A model generated the notes under the pieces. The model saw only the letters and a list, made by a program, of their open reading frames with translations, was not told the DNA's origin and made no database searches. Shown one piece after another: positions 44,235 through 53,448 of a stretch of DNA of 64,000 bases. The position numbers and the translations under genes are program-made. Origin of the DNA: CAZEMR01 sp964513465 (GTDB lineage: Bacteria > Bacteroidota > Ignavibacteria > Kapaibacteriales > UBA2268). Each line of letters starts with the position of its first letter. The first letter of the stretch is position 1. The stretch lies in assembly GCA_964513465.1 (NCBI GenBank), contig CAZEMR010000006.1:1-64000 (forward strand), written 5' to 3'.

Positions 44235-45599
44235 ATGAAAGTATTAAAATTCGGAGGCACTTCCGTCGCCGGCGCCGGGCAGATGTCCGGCGTTTGTGAT
44301 ATTATCCGCCGCCATACCGGGCAAACGCTGGTGGTGGCATCGGCCTGCTCCGGGATTACCGACCGAATTATTTCAATAATCAATTCCGCAGTCGATGCCC
44401 CGCCCGGAGAATCACGCACAGCAGTGGAACTGATAGCCCTCCGCCACCATGAAATAATCGAAAGCGGATTGGAGAACTCCAATATCGCCGATGCAGCCCA
44501 TTCGGAAATCGACCGACTGGCCTTTTCGCTCGCAGAGCTGGCCGAGGGGGTTTATCTTCTGGGCGAGTGCACACTTAGAACGACCGACGCTGCTCTGGCT
44601 CTTGGAGAGCTGATGTCTACCGTCTGCCTCGACGCCATAGCCCGCAGCCGGGGTATCGACAGCCAGTTGCTCGACGCACGCAAATTTATGAAGACCGACG
44701 GCAATTTCGGGTGTGCCCGCCCGGATTTGAATCAGATCGAATCTAAAATCAGTAAATATATAAATAATTCCGATTCGCAAATATTTATAACACAGGGATT
44801 TATCGGCTCCGACAGCCGAAACCGCACTACCACGCTCGGCCGCGGCGGGTCGGACTATTCAGCTGCGCTTATGGCCGCAGCGGCAGGGGCAGAGGAAATC
44901 CAAATCTGGACGGATGTATCGGGAGTTATGTCCGCCGATCCGCGAATTGTGCCCGAAGCGCATACGATCGCGCGTATGTCGCTCGCCGAAGTCCGCGAAT
45001 TATCATTTTATGGTGCGAAGGTACTCCATCCGGATACCCTGATTCCGGCTACCCGACGAGGAATACCAGTGCGAGTACTCAACGCTTCGCGGCCGGCAGA
45101 CCCCGGCACCCTGATACTCGGCTCGACCGGCAACTCGCGCCCTGCGCCGCACGCGATTACGATGATGAAGGATTGCCTGATGCTGGCGCCGCAGTCAGGC
45201 GGCGGCTCTGATGAATTTGCCCGGGCTATAGGCGAAATCAGCACAGCCGGCGCGGCAGTTCTCAGCGCGGAATGTTCTGCCAGTAATTTCTCGATTATTA
45301 TTAAAAAAGAAAAATTCAGCGGAGATAAGCCGGTGGCGGGTACTGCCCGAAAGCTCGGACTCGGCTCCCGGCAATGCTCGCTCGTGTGCGTCAGCGGCGA
45401 AAATCTCTATTCGTCGGAATCGGCTAATGGTCATATTCTGGGCAAAATCGCCCGGCTTGCGTCGGAATATCAGCCGATCGCATTTCTTAAAGGGCGCTCG
45501 GATAATTCAATAATAATTGTATTGAATGAAAACTCAGACGAGGAGGTAGTTCGGGGACTCCACCGCGGACTATTCGGCTATTCTTCGTCGTCGTTGTAA
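44235..45599 (+). CDS. lysC: Aspartate kinase
   Basis: Phosphorylates aspartate, the first step toward lysine, threonine and methionine. 454 residues. KFGGTSVAGAG at the start, the catalytic-domain core GFIGSDSRNRTTTLGRGGSDYSAALMAAA and WTDVSGVMSADPRIV; ACT-like regulatory segments make up the last 140 residues, somewhat diverged. No homoserine dehydrogenase is fused. The last 22 bases overlap, tail to tail, with the convergent membrane protein gene. Confidence 0.93.
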   Translation: MKVLKFGGTSVAGAGQMSGVCDIIRRHTGQTLVVASACSGITDRIISIINSAVDAPPGESRTAVELIALRHHEIIESGLENSNIADAAHSEIDRLAFSLAELAEGVYLLGECTLRTTDAALALGELMSTVCLDAIARSRGIDSQLLDARKFMKTDGNFGCARPDLNQIESKISKYINNSDSQIFITQGFIGSDSRNRTTTLGRGGSDYSAALMAAAAGAEEIQIWTDVSGVMSADPRIVPEAHTIARMSLAEVRELSFYGAKVLHPDTLIPATRRGIPVRVLNASRPADPGTLILGSTGNSRPAPHAITMMKDCLMLAPQSGGGSDEFARAIGEISTAGAAVLSAECSASNFSIIIKKEKFSGDKPVAGTARKLGLGSRQCSLVCVSGENLYSSESANGHILGKIARLASEYQPIAFLKGRSDNSIIIVLNENSDEEVVRGLHRGLFGYSSSSL

Positions 45600-46195
45600 T
45601 ATTTTTTCATGCAGGTGGGGCATAGGCCATGCGAGAACTGGGCCTCGGTGCGGTCGGAGATATATTCCTCTATCTGGAACCAATACCCCATATCGTCGCG
45701 GATGCGTTTGCAGGACGAACATATAGGCAGCAGCCCGCTCAGGGTTTTGAGCTCGGACTGGGCTTTCTGCAGTTCGGCCATCTGGTTTTCCAGCTCTTCG
45801 TGGAGCTTTTGTTTATAATCAAGCTCGTCCATAAGGAGCATGTACATATCGCGCAGCCAGCCGACAGCATATGCCATCAGCACTGTCAGCGCCGAACCGC
45901 CGAGAAATTTCATCAGCATCGCCGAATCGGGATAATCGCGAATTACCAGAAAAAACATGGTCAGCGCGGTAAGCCCCAATGGCATAAGCAGACCGGCGCG
46001 GCGGCCATATAGCGCGGCGGCAACCACAGCAGGCAGAAACATAAACATGAAGCTGGCCAGTTGGATAATATCATAAGTAATAATTACTACTGCAAAATAG
46101 AATATCAGAGCCAGCGTCAGAACAATAATTTTCACCCGGGGGGTGAATCGCATTATCATTAATTTATGAACCGATATATTTATGCCGGGTTTCAT
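45578..46195 (-). CDS. Membrane protein with coiled coil and four-Cys tail
   Basis: 205 residues: four to five membrane helices (about 23-125), a coiled coil (about 130-155), then LSGLLPICSSCKRIRDDMGYWFQIEEYI and F-S-H-G-L-C-P-T-C-M-K-K-Y-Y. This C-terminal motif with C-x2-C and C-x2-C is often seen at the end of bacterial two-component and PAS proteins and may bind zinc. There is no kinase or cyclase domain, so it looks like a stand-alone membrane sensor or a truncated relative. The stop codon lies inside lysC's end. A response-regulator gene starts divergently 155 bases away. Confidence 0.75.
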   Translation of the reverse strand: MKPGINISVHKLMIMRFTPRVKIIVLTLALIFYFAVVIITYDIIQLASFMFMFLPAVVAAALYGRRAGLLMPLGLTALTMFFLVIRDYPDSAMLMKFLGGSALTVLMAYAVGWLRDMYMLLMDELDYKQKLHEELENQMAELQKAQSELKTLSGLLPICSSCKRIRDDMGYWFQIEEYISDRTEAQFSHGLCPTCMKKYYNDDEE

Positions 46196-46350
46196 TTTGC
46201 AAAGATACTAAATATTTTTTATGTCGAGCCGAAATAATAAGCGTGGTCAATCGGCTTTATGATATGGATTTAATTATGAATTCAATTTGTATTAAGCAAA
46301 AGTTTTTTATATTGATTTCCTTAGTATGACTATTTTAGATTAAATGAAAT

Positions 46351-47838
46351 ATGCCCGAAGATAAAAATAAGGCGACAAAGTCCGCCCCGAAAGGGAATTT
46401 GCTGATAGTGGACGACGAAGAGGCTTTCCTGAAAATTCTCGAAAAACTATTCGGGAAGCATTATAATATCCGCACGGCTACTTCCGGGCCAAAAGCGCTG
46501 GAAATTCTCAATAGCGGATTCCACCCGGGAGTTATTCTCTCGGATCAGCGTATGCCGGAAATGACCGGATCGGAATTTCTCGAGAAAAGCATCAAGATTT
46601 ATCCCGAGGCTGTCCGCATTATTCTGACCGGATATACCAATCCGCGGGATATTATCTCGTGCATCAACCAGGGCCATACATATATGTATCTGACCAAACC
46701 AAGCGAAGACCTCGAGCTAATCCAGGCAATTCGCATCGCGTTTGATCATTACTACAATACTCGCAAGCGCAAGGAACTGATTACTCAGCTCAATCAGAAA
46801 ATCCGCGAGCTTAACGAAAAGAACGACCGGCTGAAAAAGCTCTACGTCGAAAATAAATCTTCCGAATCGCAGACTGTGCAGGCAATTGCAGAGATCATCC
46901 GCCAGGCCGAGAATATTTATTTTACTCCGCATACCAATACCGTCACTCTGATCGCCAAATCGCTGGCCGAGGAGCTGGAGTATTCTCCGGCGCAGATTCC
47001 GCTTGTGGTATTCGCATCGCTGATCCACAACATAAGCATCGTAGGAATGCCCGAGGACATTAAATATCTGGATATTCTTGATTTAACCAGCAAAGAACAC
47101 GAAGAAAAATATATCGAATATTTCAAAAAAAATGTAACCGCCCTGGCCAAAATCCCCGCACTGGATAAATATGTCCGGATTGTTGCCCAGATATGGGAGC
47201 GACAGGACGGATCTGGCTATCCGATGGGTCTATCGGGCAGTCAGCTCAGCAAAGAGGCCCAGTTTATCGCATTCGGGAATATGTACCACAACCACGTTTA
47301 TTGCCTCAGCGAAGAGCAGATGGAAGCCGCACGCAAGCATGGATACGTAAAGCAGTCCGCCGGCGAGACCCGCGAAAAGCACGAGGAAACAATCAAACTG
47401 CTCTATCGCAAGGCCAACTGGTTCGATATGGACGTCTTCAATGCTTTCCATTCGCTGGTTCGCAAAAAGACCTGTGCGGCGCTCGTTCCGTCCGACCAGG
47501 ATATTGTATACCGCATGGAAACAGCGCTCACAGAGCCCCCGGAACCCGAAGCAGAAGAACAGCAGCCCGAGCAGAAAGAAATGCCCGAACCCGAAACCGA
47601 AGGCGCGGATTCTCCCTTCGGTGAAGACGGCCCCAGGATGATCGATAAAGATATTGATATCGATCAGCTCGAGGCGGGGATGACAATCGGCCAGAACGTC
47701 GTCACCAAAAAGGGTATGCTGATCGTCCGCCAGGACGCCACGCTCCAGCCGGCCATCGTCAACCAGATAAAGCGCCTGGCCGAAACCGGCGAAATAAAGG
47801 GTCCGCTGACGATTACCGTCTCATCCGACAAGACCTGA
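46351..47838 (+). CDS. Response regulator with degenerate HD-GYP-like domain
   Basis: 495 residues: receiver domain (DD21-22, phospho-acceptor Asp65 in SDQRMPEMTG, Lys116), a coiled coil (130-175), an HD-GYP-like domain (about 185-360), an acidic Pro/Glu linker, and a C-terminal domain (LEAGMTIGQNVVTKKGMLIVRQDATL). The HD motif reads HN (226-227), the usual HHE is IWE before RQDGSGYP, and the later conserved Asp is missing, so metal binding and cyclic-di-GMP hydrolysis are unlikely. Possibly a c-di-GMP-binding effector or a protein-binding fold. No sensor kinase is adjacent; the four-Cys membrane protein is divergent. Confidence 0.88.
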   Translation: MPEDKNKATKSAPKGNLLIVDDEEAFLKILEKLFGKHYNIRTATSGPKALEILNSGFHPGVILSDQRMPEMTGSEFLEKSIKIYPEAVRIILTGYTNPRDIISCINQGHTYMYLTKPSEDLELIQAIRIAFDHYYNTRKRKELITQLNQKIRELNEKNDRLKKLYVENKSSESQTVQAIAEIIRQAENIYFTPHTNTVTLIAKSLAEELEYSPAQIPLVVFASLIHNISIVGMPEDIKYLDILDLTSKEHEEKYIEYFKKNVTALAKIPALDKYVRIVAQIWERQDGSGYPMGLSGSQLSKEAQFIAFGNMYHNHVYCLSEEQMEAARKHGYVKQSAGETREKHEETIKLLYRKANWFDMDVFNAFHSLVRKKTCAALVPSDQDIVYRMETALTEPPEPEAEEQQPEQKEMPEPETEGADSPFGEDGPRMIDKDIDIDQLEAGMTIGQNVVTKKGMLIVRQDATLQPAIVNQIKRLAETGEIKGPLTITVSSDKT

Positions 47839-47897
47839 TTTATCAAATATATGAATTATCCTTGCGTATATTTATATATATTGCAAATTAATCCGAT

Positions 47898-48503
47898 ATG
47901 ACTATGCGAAAATTCTTATTACTTTTAATTATTCCCTTCATTTTTTCCTGCGAAAATTCCAATGAACCCGACGACAATATCGCCAGCCAGGCCAGATTGC
48001 TCGAAGGCTATTCGCATATTATTCTTGTATATAATGACGTCAATCCATTCGAGGATACCGGCGAATTCGTCTCGCGCGAGCATCACTGGGACTATACGCT
48101 ATATATGGAGGATGTTTACATCCGCGCACCCTTCAATATAATCGGCGATACGGTCAGAGCATATCTGCATCAGGAGCAGTCACCGCTGCCCAATACAGAG
48201 ATCGCGCTTCGCATCAACCCGAAATCTCACGAAATCGAATTCCTTAGTTTAATAGTCGACAATATTGAGTCGGTAACCGAATTCGGCGAAGTTGTTTTCC
48301 AGGCGGATGGCCGTCTGCTGATCGAAGGCTCCGGCATTCCGCAGCGCGGCGACAGCCTTGTTTATTTAATGCAGGGCAACGAGATAATGAATTATTGCTC
48401 GGTCAGCGCCAGCTACGAGGACTGGAACCAGCCGGACGAGACATTTAACTCATCAACGCTGGATATCCGCGATTCGACCCGGATCAGAATCGCATTCGAA
48501 TAA
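47898..48503 (+). CDS. Lipoprotein, unknown function
   Basis: 201 residues: signal sequence with lipobox FIFSC (Cys about 18), then a beta-rich domain (GYSHIILVYNDVNPFEDTGEF ... LYMEDVYIRAPFNIIGDTVRAYL). No family recognised. Outer-membrane or periplasmic. Two in-frame ATGs (47898, 47904) are close; both give the same signal. Confidence 0.65.
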   Translation: MTMRKFLLLLIIPFIFSCENSNEPDDNIASQARLLEGYSHIILVYNDVNPFEDTGEFVSREHHWDYTLYMEDVYIRAPFNIIGDTVRAYLHQEQSPLPNTEIALRINPKSHEIEFLSLIVDNIESVTEFGEVVFQADGRLLIEGSGIPQRGDSLVYLMQGNEIMNYCSVSASYEDWNQPDETFNSSTLDIRDSTRIRIAFE

Positions 48504-48537
48504 ATTCAGAATATTATTTTATAGAATATATATATAC

Positions 48538-48568
48538 AAAAAGGCCCGCCAAATCCGGCGAGCCTTTG
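48538..48568. terminator. Bidirectional terminator
   Basis: AAAGGC-C-CGCC pairs with GGCG-A-GCCTTT around a short loop, preceded by a TATATATATA tract on the plus side. Confidence 0.7.
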
Positions 48569-48591
48569 TTAATTTCAATATATTCAATGAT

Positions 48592-50646
48592 TTACTTCTC
48601 TATTCTGATGCGGGCATCGACTGCTGTGACGCCGTCGGGGGCGCCCATCAGCGGATTGATATCCATCTCGGCGATTTCCGGCGCTGCAAGCGTCAATGCC
48701 GCTACCCGGACGATTGCCCCGGCGAAGTCGTATTCATTTACCCCCTGCTGGCCCCGTACGCCGCGTATAAGGTCATAAGAGCGCAGGCTGCGGATCATAT
48801 CGGCGGCTTCCTCTTGCGATAGCGGAGCGAGGCCGAATGACACGTCCTTGAGCACTTCGACGAATATCCCGCCCAGCCCGCAGAGCACCATGTGGCCGAA
48901 TCCGGGTTCGCGTTTGGCGCCGATGAATATTTCGCGGCCGGAGATCATCTTTTGTATGAGCACGGCTTCGGCGCCCTCGATACGCATCAATTCGTCGAAA
49001 GCGGCCAGGGCGCTTTCGCGGTCGCGGATGCCGAGCTTGACTCCTCCGGCGTCGGATTTATGCACAGGGCCGACGACTTTCATAACGACGGGATAGCCCA
49101 TTTTGGCGCAGATATCGGCGGCTTTGCCCTTCTCTGTGGCGACGCTTTCGTCCACGCGGGCGATGCCTGCGGCGTCAAGCAATTCCTGCACCGCATCGGG
49201 CGCGAGATAGCCGTTTTCGGATTTGCCGATTATTTGGCGGATTGCCGCAATATCTATGCGGGGGACGCTCATATCCTGGGCCGGCCGAGGGGCATGGTAC
49301 GCATTGGCGAGCGCGCGCCCCAGATTGCATTCGTCGGGGAAATTGATCCGCCCGAGCGAGAGGAAATGCTCTGTGGCTTCCTTTGCCTGCACTCCTGAGG
49401 GGAGAATCGGGTAAATCGGCTTTTTGCAGGTCTTCATTTTTTGGTCGAGCATATCATAAACGGGCGTCACGTCGAAAAGGCCAGTGGTGCCGAATATCAC
49501 CGCCGAGCCGTCGATATTTTCGAATTTATTATCAATATAATCAAGAATTTCGCCGAGCTGTTCGGCGGTGCCTGTGGCTATGAAGTCGATCGGATTGGCC
49601 ACCGAAGAGCCATGGAATAATTTGCCGAGCAATTCATCTGCTGCGGGGCCTTCGATGTGGGGCACCTCCATGTCGTTTTTGGCGAGTGTATCGGTCAGCA
49701 TCACGCCGGGGCCGCCGGCATGGGTAACCACGGCTATGTTTTTGCCCTGCAATTGCTTATGCTGGAATACTCCGGCCTGATAGACCAGTTCCTCGCGGCT
49801 GTGGCAGCGCACGATTCCGGCCTTGCGGAAAAGCGCATCGACGGCCTGGTCGCTGCCGGCGAGCGCGCCGGTGTGCGAGGATACCGCCCGCGATCCTGCG
49901 CCGGTGGTGCCGGCTTTGATTGCGCAGATATGGCATCCCTTGCGGATTAGCGATCGCGCGTGCTTGAGCAGCATCATCGGCTTGTCGATTTTTTCTATAT
50001 ATATCATTTTGACTCGGGGACTGGTTTCGGCGTCGAAGTTTTCGTCCCAGTATTTGATTACCTCCTCGACTCCGATCTGGGCGCTGTTGCCTACGGAATA
50101 AAGGCTTGCGAAATTTATGCCCATCGGGATAGCGCTCTCGAGTATGAATACGGCGGTGGCGCCCGATCCGGTCACAAAGTCGCAGCCGGCTGGGTCGAGC
50201 TTAGGAAGCGGCCCTGCGAATACGCCTTTGTAGCGGGGGGTAAGCATTCCGATACAATTCGGGCCGATCAGCGAGCCGCCGACGGAGTCGATTACCTCGA
50301 CCACGCGGTCTTCGAGCTCTTTGCCTTCGGGGCCGATTTCGCTGAATCCGGCGCTGAGTACGATGAAGGCCTTGACGCCTTTTTCGCGGGCGAGCGTTTC
50401 GACTGTCTGCAATATATATTTGGATGCGATTGCGATTATCGCCAGATCGGCGTGGTCGATTTCACCGGGCGATTTTGCGCAGGCAATGCCCTGCACTTCG
50501 TCTTCTTTGGGATTGACTGCGAGAATTTTGCCATCATATCCGCCATCCATCAGATTTTTCAATACTTTGCCGCCGGGCTTGCGTGGATCGTTCGATGCGC
50601 CGACGACTACTATGCTGTCCGGGTTTAATAATTCCTTTACTACCAT
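48592..50646 (-). CDS. acd: Acyl-CoA synthetase, ADP-forming (acetate-CoA ligase type)
   Basis: 684 residues, alpha and beta parts fused: an N-terminal CoA-binding domain (IVVVGASNDPRKPGGKVLKNLMDGGYDG), a succinyl-CoA-ligase-like domain with LSAGFSEIGPEG, GPNCIGMLTP and SSHTGALAGSD (catalytic His), and a C-terminal ATP-grasp domain (about 460-684: GYPVVMKVVGPVHKSDAGGVKLGI, VLIQKMISGREIFIGAKREPGFG). It makes ATP from acetyl-CoA or a related acyl-CoA with ADP and phosphate, typical of fermentative or amino-acid-degrading bacteria. No GNAT domain. Substrate range unknown. Confidence 0.87.
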   Translation of the reverse strand: MVVKELLNPDSIVVVGASNDPRKPGGKVLKNLMDGGYDGKILAVNPKEDEVQGIACAKSPGEIDHADLAIIAIASKYILQTVETLAREKGVKAFIVLSAGFSEIGPEGKELEDRVVEVIDSVGGSLIGPNCIGMLTPRYKGVFAGPLPKLDPAGCDFVTGSGATAVFILESAIPMGINFASLYSVGNSAQIGVEEVIKYWDENFDAETSPRVKMIYIEKIDKPMMLLKHARSLIRKGCHICAIKAGTTGAGSRAVSSHTGALAGSDQAVDALFRKAGIVRCHSREELVYQAGVFQHKQLQGKNIAVVTHAGGPGVMLTDTLAKNDMEVPHIEGPAADELLGKLFHGSSVANPIDFIATGTAEQLGEILDYIDNKFENIDGSAVIFGTTGLFDVTPVYDMLDQKMKTCKKPIYPILPSGVQAKEATEHFLSLGRINFPDECNLGRALANAYHAPRPAQDMSVPRIDIAAIRQIIGKSENGYLAPDAVQELLDAAGIARVDESVATEKGKAADICAKMGYPVVMKVVGPVHKSDAGGVKLGIRDRESALAAFDELMRIEGAEAVLIQKMISGREIFIGAKREPGFGHMVLCGLGGIFVEVLKDVSFGLAPLSQEEAADMIRSLRSYDLIRGVRGQQGVNEYDFAGAIVRVAALTLAAPEIAEMDINPLMGAPDGVTAVDARIRIEK

Positions 50647-50677
50647 AAGCTCTTGTCTCGATTAATATTTACATAAT

Positions 50678-52903
50678 TTATCTTACTTCGGCGCCGGGTT
50701 CGATGTCCCGGTTTTCCGGGCGTACAATCGCCAGCCTTCCGTCGGCGGTGTTTGCCGCCAGCAGCATTCCCTGGGATTCGATTCCCATCAGCTTTGCGGG
50801 CTTCAGATTGGCCACCACCACGCAGCTACGGCCGATGAGATCCTCGGGTTTGTAATGCTCCGCGATTCCGGCGACGATCTGGCGCTTTTCGGAGCCGATG
50901 TCCACGATTAATTTTAATAATTTTTTTGATTTTTTGATTTTTTCCGCTTCGAGAATATTCCCTGTGCGCAGCTTAACTTTCATGAAATCATCTATTTCGA
51001 TCATCTCGAATTTCTCGCCCTGATTGGATGCCCGGGATGCTTCCTCGAGCTTTTTGGTTTGCTCGGCTACGTCCTTATCCTCGACCATTGAGAATAAAAT
51101 CATGGGTTTGCCGATTTTCTCGCCCTCGCCGAGCGTGGGGAGCAGCACCTTGTTCCAGAGGTTCTCGCCGGGGTGACCGTAGTTGTGGCTGCTGCCGCTG
51201 CCGTTCATATCGAGCCGGAGCATCCGGTTGATTTTGCGGCTGCTGTATGGCAATACCGGCGCAAACAGCACGGCCAGCGCGCGCACCATCTGCAGGCATA
51301 TATATATGGTTTTCGAGCAAAGTTCGTTTTCCGGGCCGACTGTCTTCCAGGGCATTTCGTCGTTGAAATATTTATTTGCGGCGCGCGCTACGTTCATAGA
51401 TTCGTTGATTGCGTCGCGGAAGCGGTATCGGTTGTATAATTGCGCCGAGCGGTTGACTCCCTTCCAGAGCGAGAATATTAGCAGGCGCTCGTTTTCGGGG
51501 AGTTTTTCGCAGATTGATACTGGGATTTCGGTATATAATTTTTCGTAATCTTCGCCTTCGGCGGAATTGAGGTATTCGACCAGTCCGCGCCAGCCCTCGT
51601 CAATATCGCGGTATTTGCCGGACATAAAGGGGATTTTGCCGCCGAAATTTTTCTCGGTGAATTGCAGAGTTCTATTGACAAAATTCCCCAGAATATGCGC
51701 AAGCTCGTTATTATTTCGGGCCTGGAAGTCCCGCCATGTGAAGTCGGCGTCGCGGGTTTCGGGGAAATTCATCGCCAGAGTGTATCGCAGCGCATCGGTA
51801 TATCTGCGCTCGGAAAAGCTGCTCTGGAAGTCCATCAGGTCGATGCTCCAGTTGCGTGATTTAGAGAATTTCTGGCCTTCGAGATTGAGGAATTCGTTCG
51901 CGGGTACGTTGTCCGGGAGTATATATCCGCCCTTTGCGTGGAGCATAGCGGGGAATATCAGGGTATGGAATACGATATTGTCCTTGCCGATGAATGCCAC
52001 ATAGCGGGTGGATTCGTCCTTCCACCATTTTTCCCACCATTTTTGATCGACATCGCCTTTTTCGGCGCGCTCGCGGGCAAGCTCTTTTGTGGCGGTGATA
52101 TAGCCCAGCACGGCTTCGAACCAGACGTACATCACCTTGCCCTCGGCCATGTCCGAGGGGATGCCGTCAATGCCCTTGATTTTGACGCCCCAGGTCAGGT
52201 CGCGGGTGACTGCGCGGTCGGCCAGGCCCTGCTTAAGCCAGCTTCGGGTCTGGCGGACAACGTTGTCCTTCCATTCATTATCGTGACTATTTATATATTC
52301 CTCAAGAAATTCCTGGAATTCTCCGAATTTGAAATACCAGTGTGTGGTTTCGCGAACTTCGGGCTTGCGGCCGGTTACGACGCTGCGCGGATTTTTCAGC
52401 TCGAGCTGGTTATAATAAGCGCCGCAGCTGTCGCACTGGTCGCCGCGGGCGGGGGTATATCCGCAATTGGGGCATTCGCCCTCGACGTAGCGGTCGGGCA
52501 GGAACATCTTAGCCGAAGGGTCGTAGAACTGCTCTTCGGTTTTCTCGCGCATCAGCCCCTTTTTTAGGAAATCCGCAAAGAATTCGCGTGCGGTTTCGTG
52601 GTGCATATCGTTCGATGTCCGGCTGAAAATATCGTATGACATTCCGAATTTTTCGAATGCCGCTTTGTTCGCTTCGTGATATTTATCAATTATGGTTTTT
52701 GGTGTTACTTTTTCCTTCTCTGCGGAAATAGTAATCGCCACTCCGTGTTCGTCGGAGCCGCAGACGTATAGCACTTCCTCGCCGCGAAGCCGCAGGAAGC
52801 GGGCATAAATATCCGCGGGAAGGTATGCGCCGGCCAGATGTCCCAGATGTATATATCCATTCGCATATGGCAGCGCGGATGTGATGAGCGTCCGTTTTTT
52901 CAT
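50678..52903 (-). CDS. metG: Methionine-tRNA ligase
   Basis: 741 residues, long form. HIGH-type PYANGYIHLGHLAG; the zinc knuckle CPNCGYTPARGDQCDSCG; KMSKS variant KFSKS in GQKFSKSRNW; anticodon domain; and a C-terminal tRNA-binding EMAP/Trbp111 domain (about 635-741: DFMKVKLRTGNILEAEKIKKS ... IVAGIAEHYKPEDLIGR). Complete. A 31-base gap separates it from the acyl-CoA synthetase gene, possibly the same transcript. Confidence 0.97.
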   Translation of the reverse strand: MKKRTLITSALPYANGYIHLGHLAGAYLPADIYARFLRLRGEEVLYVCGSDEHGVAITISAEKEKVTPKTIIDKYHEANKAAFEKFGMSYDIFSRTSNDMHHETAREFFADFLKKGLMREKTEEQFYDPSAKMFLPDRYVEGECPNCGYTPARGDQCDSCGAYYNQLELKNPRSVVTGRKPEVRETTHWYFKFGEFQEFLEEYINSHDNEWKDNVVRQTRSWLKQGLADRAVTRDLTWGVKIKGIDGIPSDMAEGKVMYVWFEAVLGYITATKELARERAEKGDVDQKWWEKWWKDESTRYVAFIGKDNIVFHTLIFPAMLHAKGGYILPDNVPANEFLNLEGQKFSKSRNWSIDLMDFQSSFSERRYTDALRYTLAMNFPETRDADFTWRDFQARNNNELAHILGNFVNRTLQFTEKNFGGKIPFMSGKYRDIDEGWRGLVEYLNSAEGEDYEKLYTEIPVSICEKLPENERLLIFSLWKGVNRSAQLYNRYRFRDAINESMNVARAANKYFNDEMPWKTVGPENELCSKTIYICLQMVRALAVLFAPVLPYSSRKINRMLRLDMNGSGSSHNYGHPGENLWNKVLLPTLGEGEKIGKPMILFSMVEDKDVAEQTKKLEEASRASNQGEKFEMIEIDDFMKVKLRTGNILEAEKIKKSKKLLKLIVDIGSEKRQIVAGIAEHYKPEDLIGRSCVVVANLKPAKLMGIESQGMLLAANTADGRLAIVRPENRDIEPGAEVR

Positions 52904-53004
52904 TCAGGTCAGAGCCTCGGTTTATTCTAAATTTCTATTTTCGGAATTCGGGTAAAAAACAAATATAGGGAATAATTTGATAAGGGTAAATTCCGCAGAA
53001 AAAA

Positions 53005-53445
53005 TCAATCCAGCACGATTACTTCCACTTCGCAGACGCCAATATGGATCATATCGATCGCCTCGGCGGCGGCGCGCGAAAGGTCGATCACACGGCCGCG
53101 GACAAATGGCCCGCGGTCGTTTATTTTGACTATTACTGATTTGCCGTTTTCGAGGTTTATTACCCGCACCATGGTGCCGAATGGCAGGCTGCGATGCGCG
53201 GCTGTAAGGTTCCGGTGGTCGTAAATTTCTCCGTTTGCGGTTTTGCGGCCATGGAATTTATCAGCGTAATACGAAGCTTTGCCGCGCATTATCTTTCCGG
53301 TTTCGTTGAGCTTTTCGTATTCCTCGGTGCTGCGGCCGGTCTCGACTACCGGGACGTTCGAGGTGAATCGCACCGATGAGCTGCACGAGGCAAGAGCCAA
53401 TGCCGAAATTATTACAAAGAAGATATTTAGAAATAATTTTCTCAA
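53005..53445 (-). CDS. rlpA: RlpA-like double-psi beta-barrel lipoprotein
   Basis: 146 residues: lipobox LASC (Cys21), then a double-psi beta-barrel domain: GKASYYADKFHGRKTANGEIYD, AAHRSLPFGTMVRVINLENGKS, and INDRGPFVRGRVIDLSRAAAEAI, with the conserved Asp and Arg. RlpA proteins cleave peptidoglycan lacking stem peptides. No SPOR domain, unlike E. coli RlpA. The start is TTG, immediately after the manC stop (TGA TAA TTG), so translation is probably coupled to manC. Confidence 0.85.
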   Translation of the reverse strand: MRKLFLNIFFVIISALALASCSSSVRFTSNVPVVETGRSTEEYEKLNETGKIMRGKASYYADKFHGRKTANGEIYDHRNLTAAHRSLPFGTMVRVINLENGKSVIVKINDRGPFVRGRVIDLSRAAAEAIDMIHIGVCEVEVIVLD

Positions 53446-53448
53446 TTA

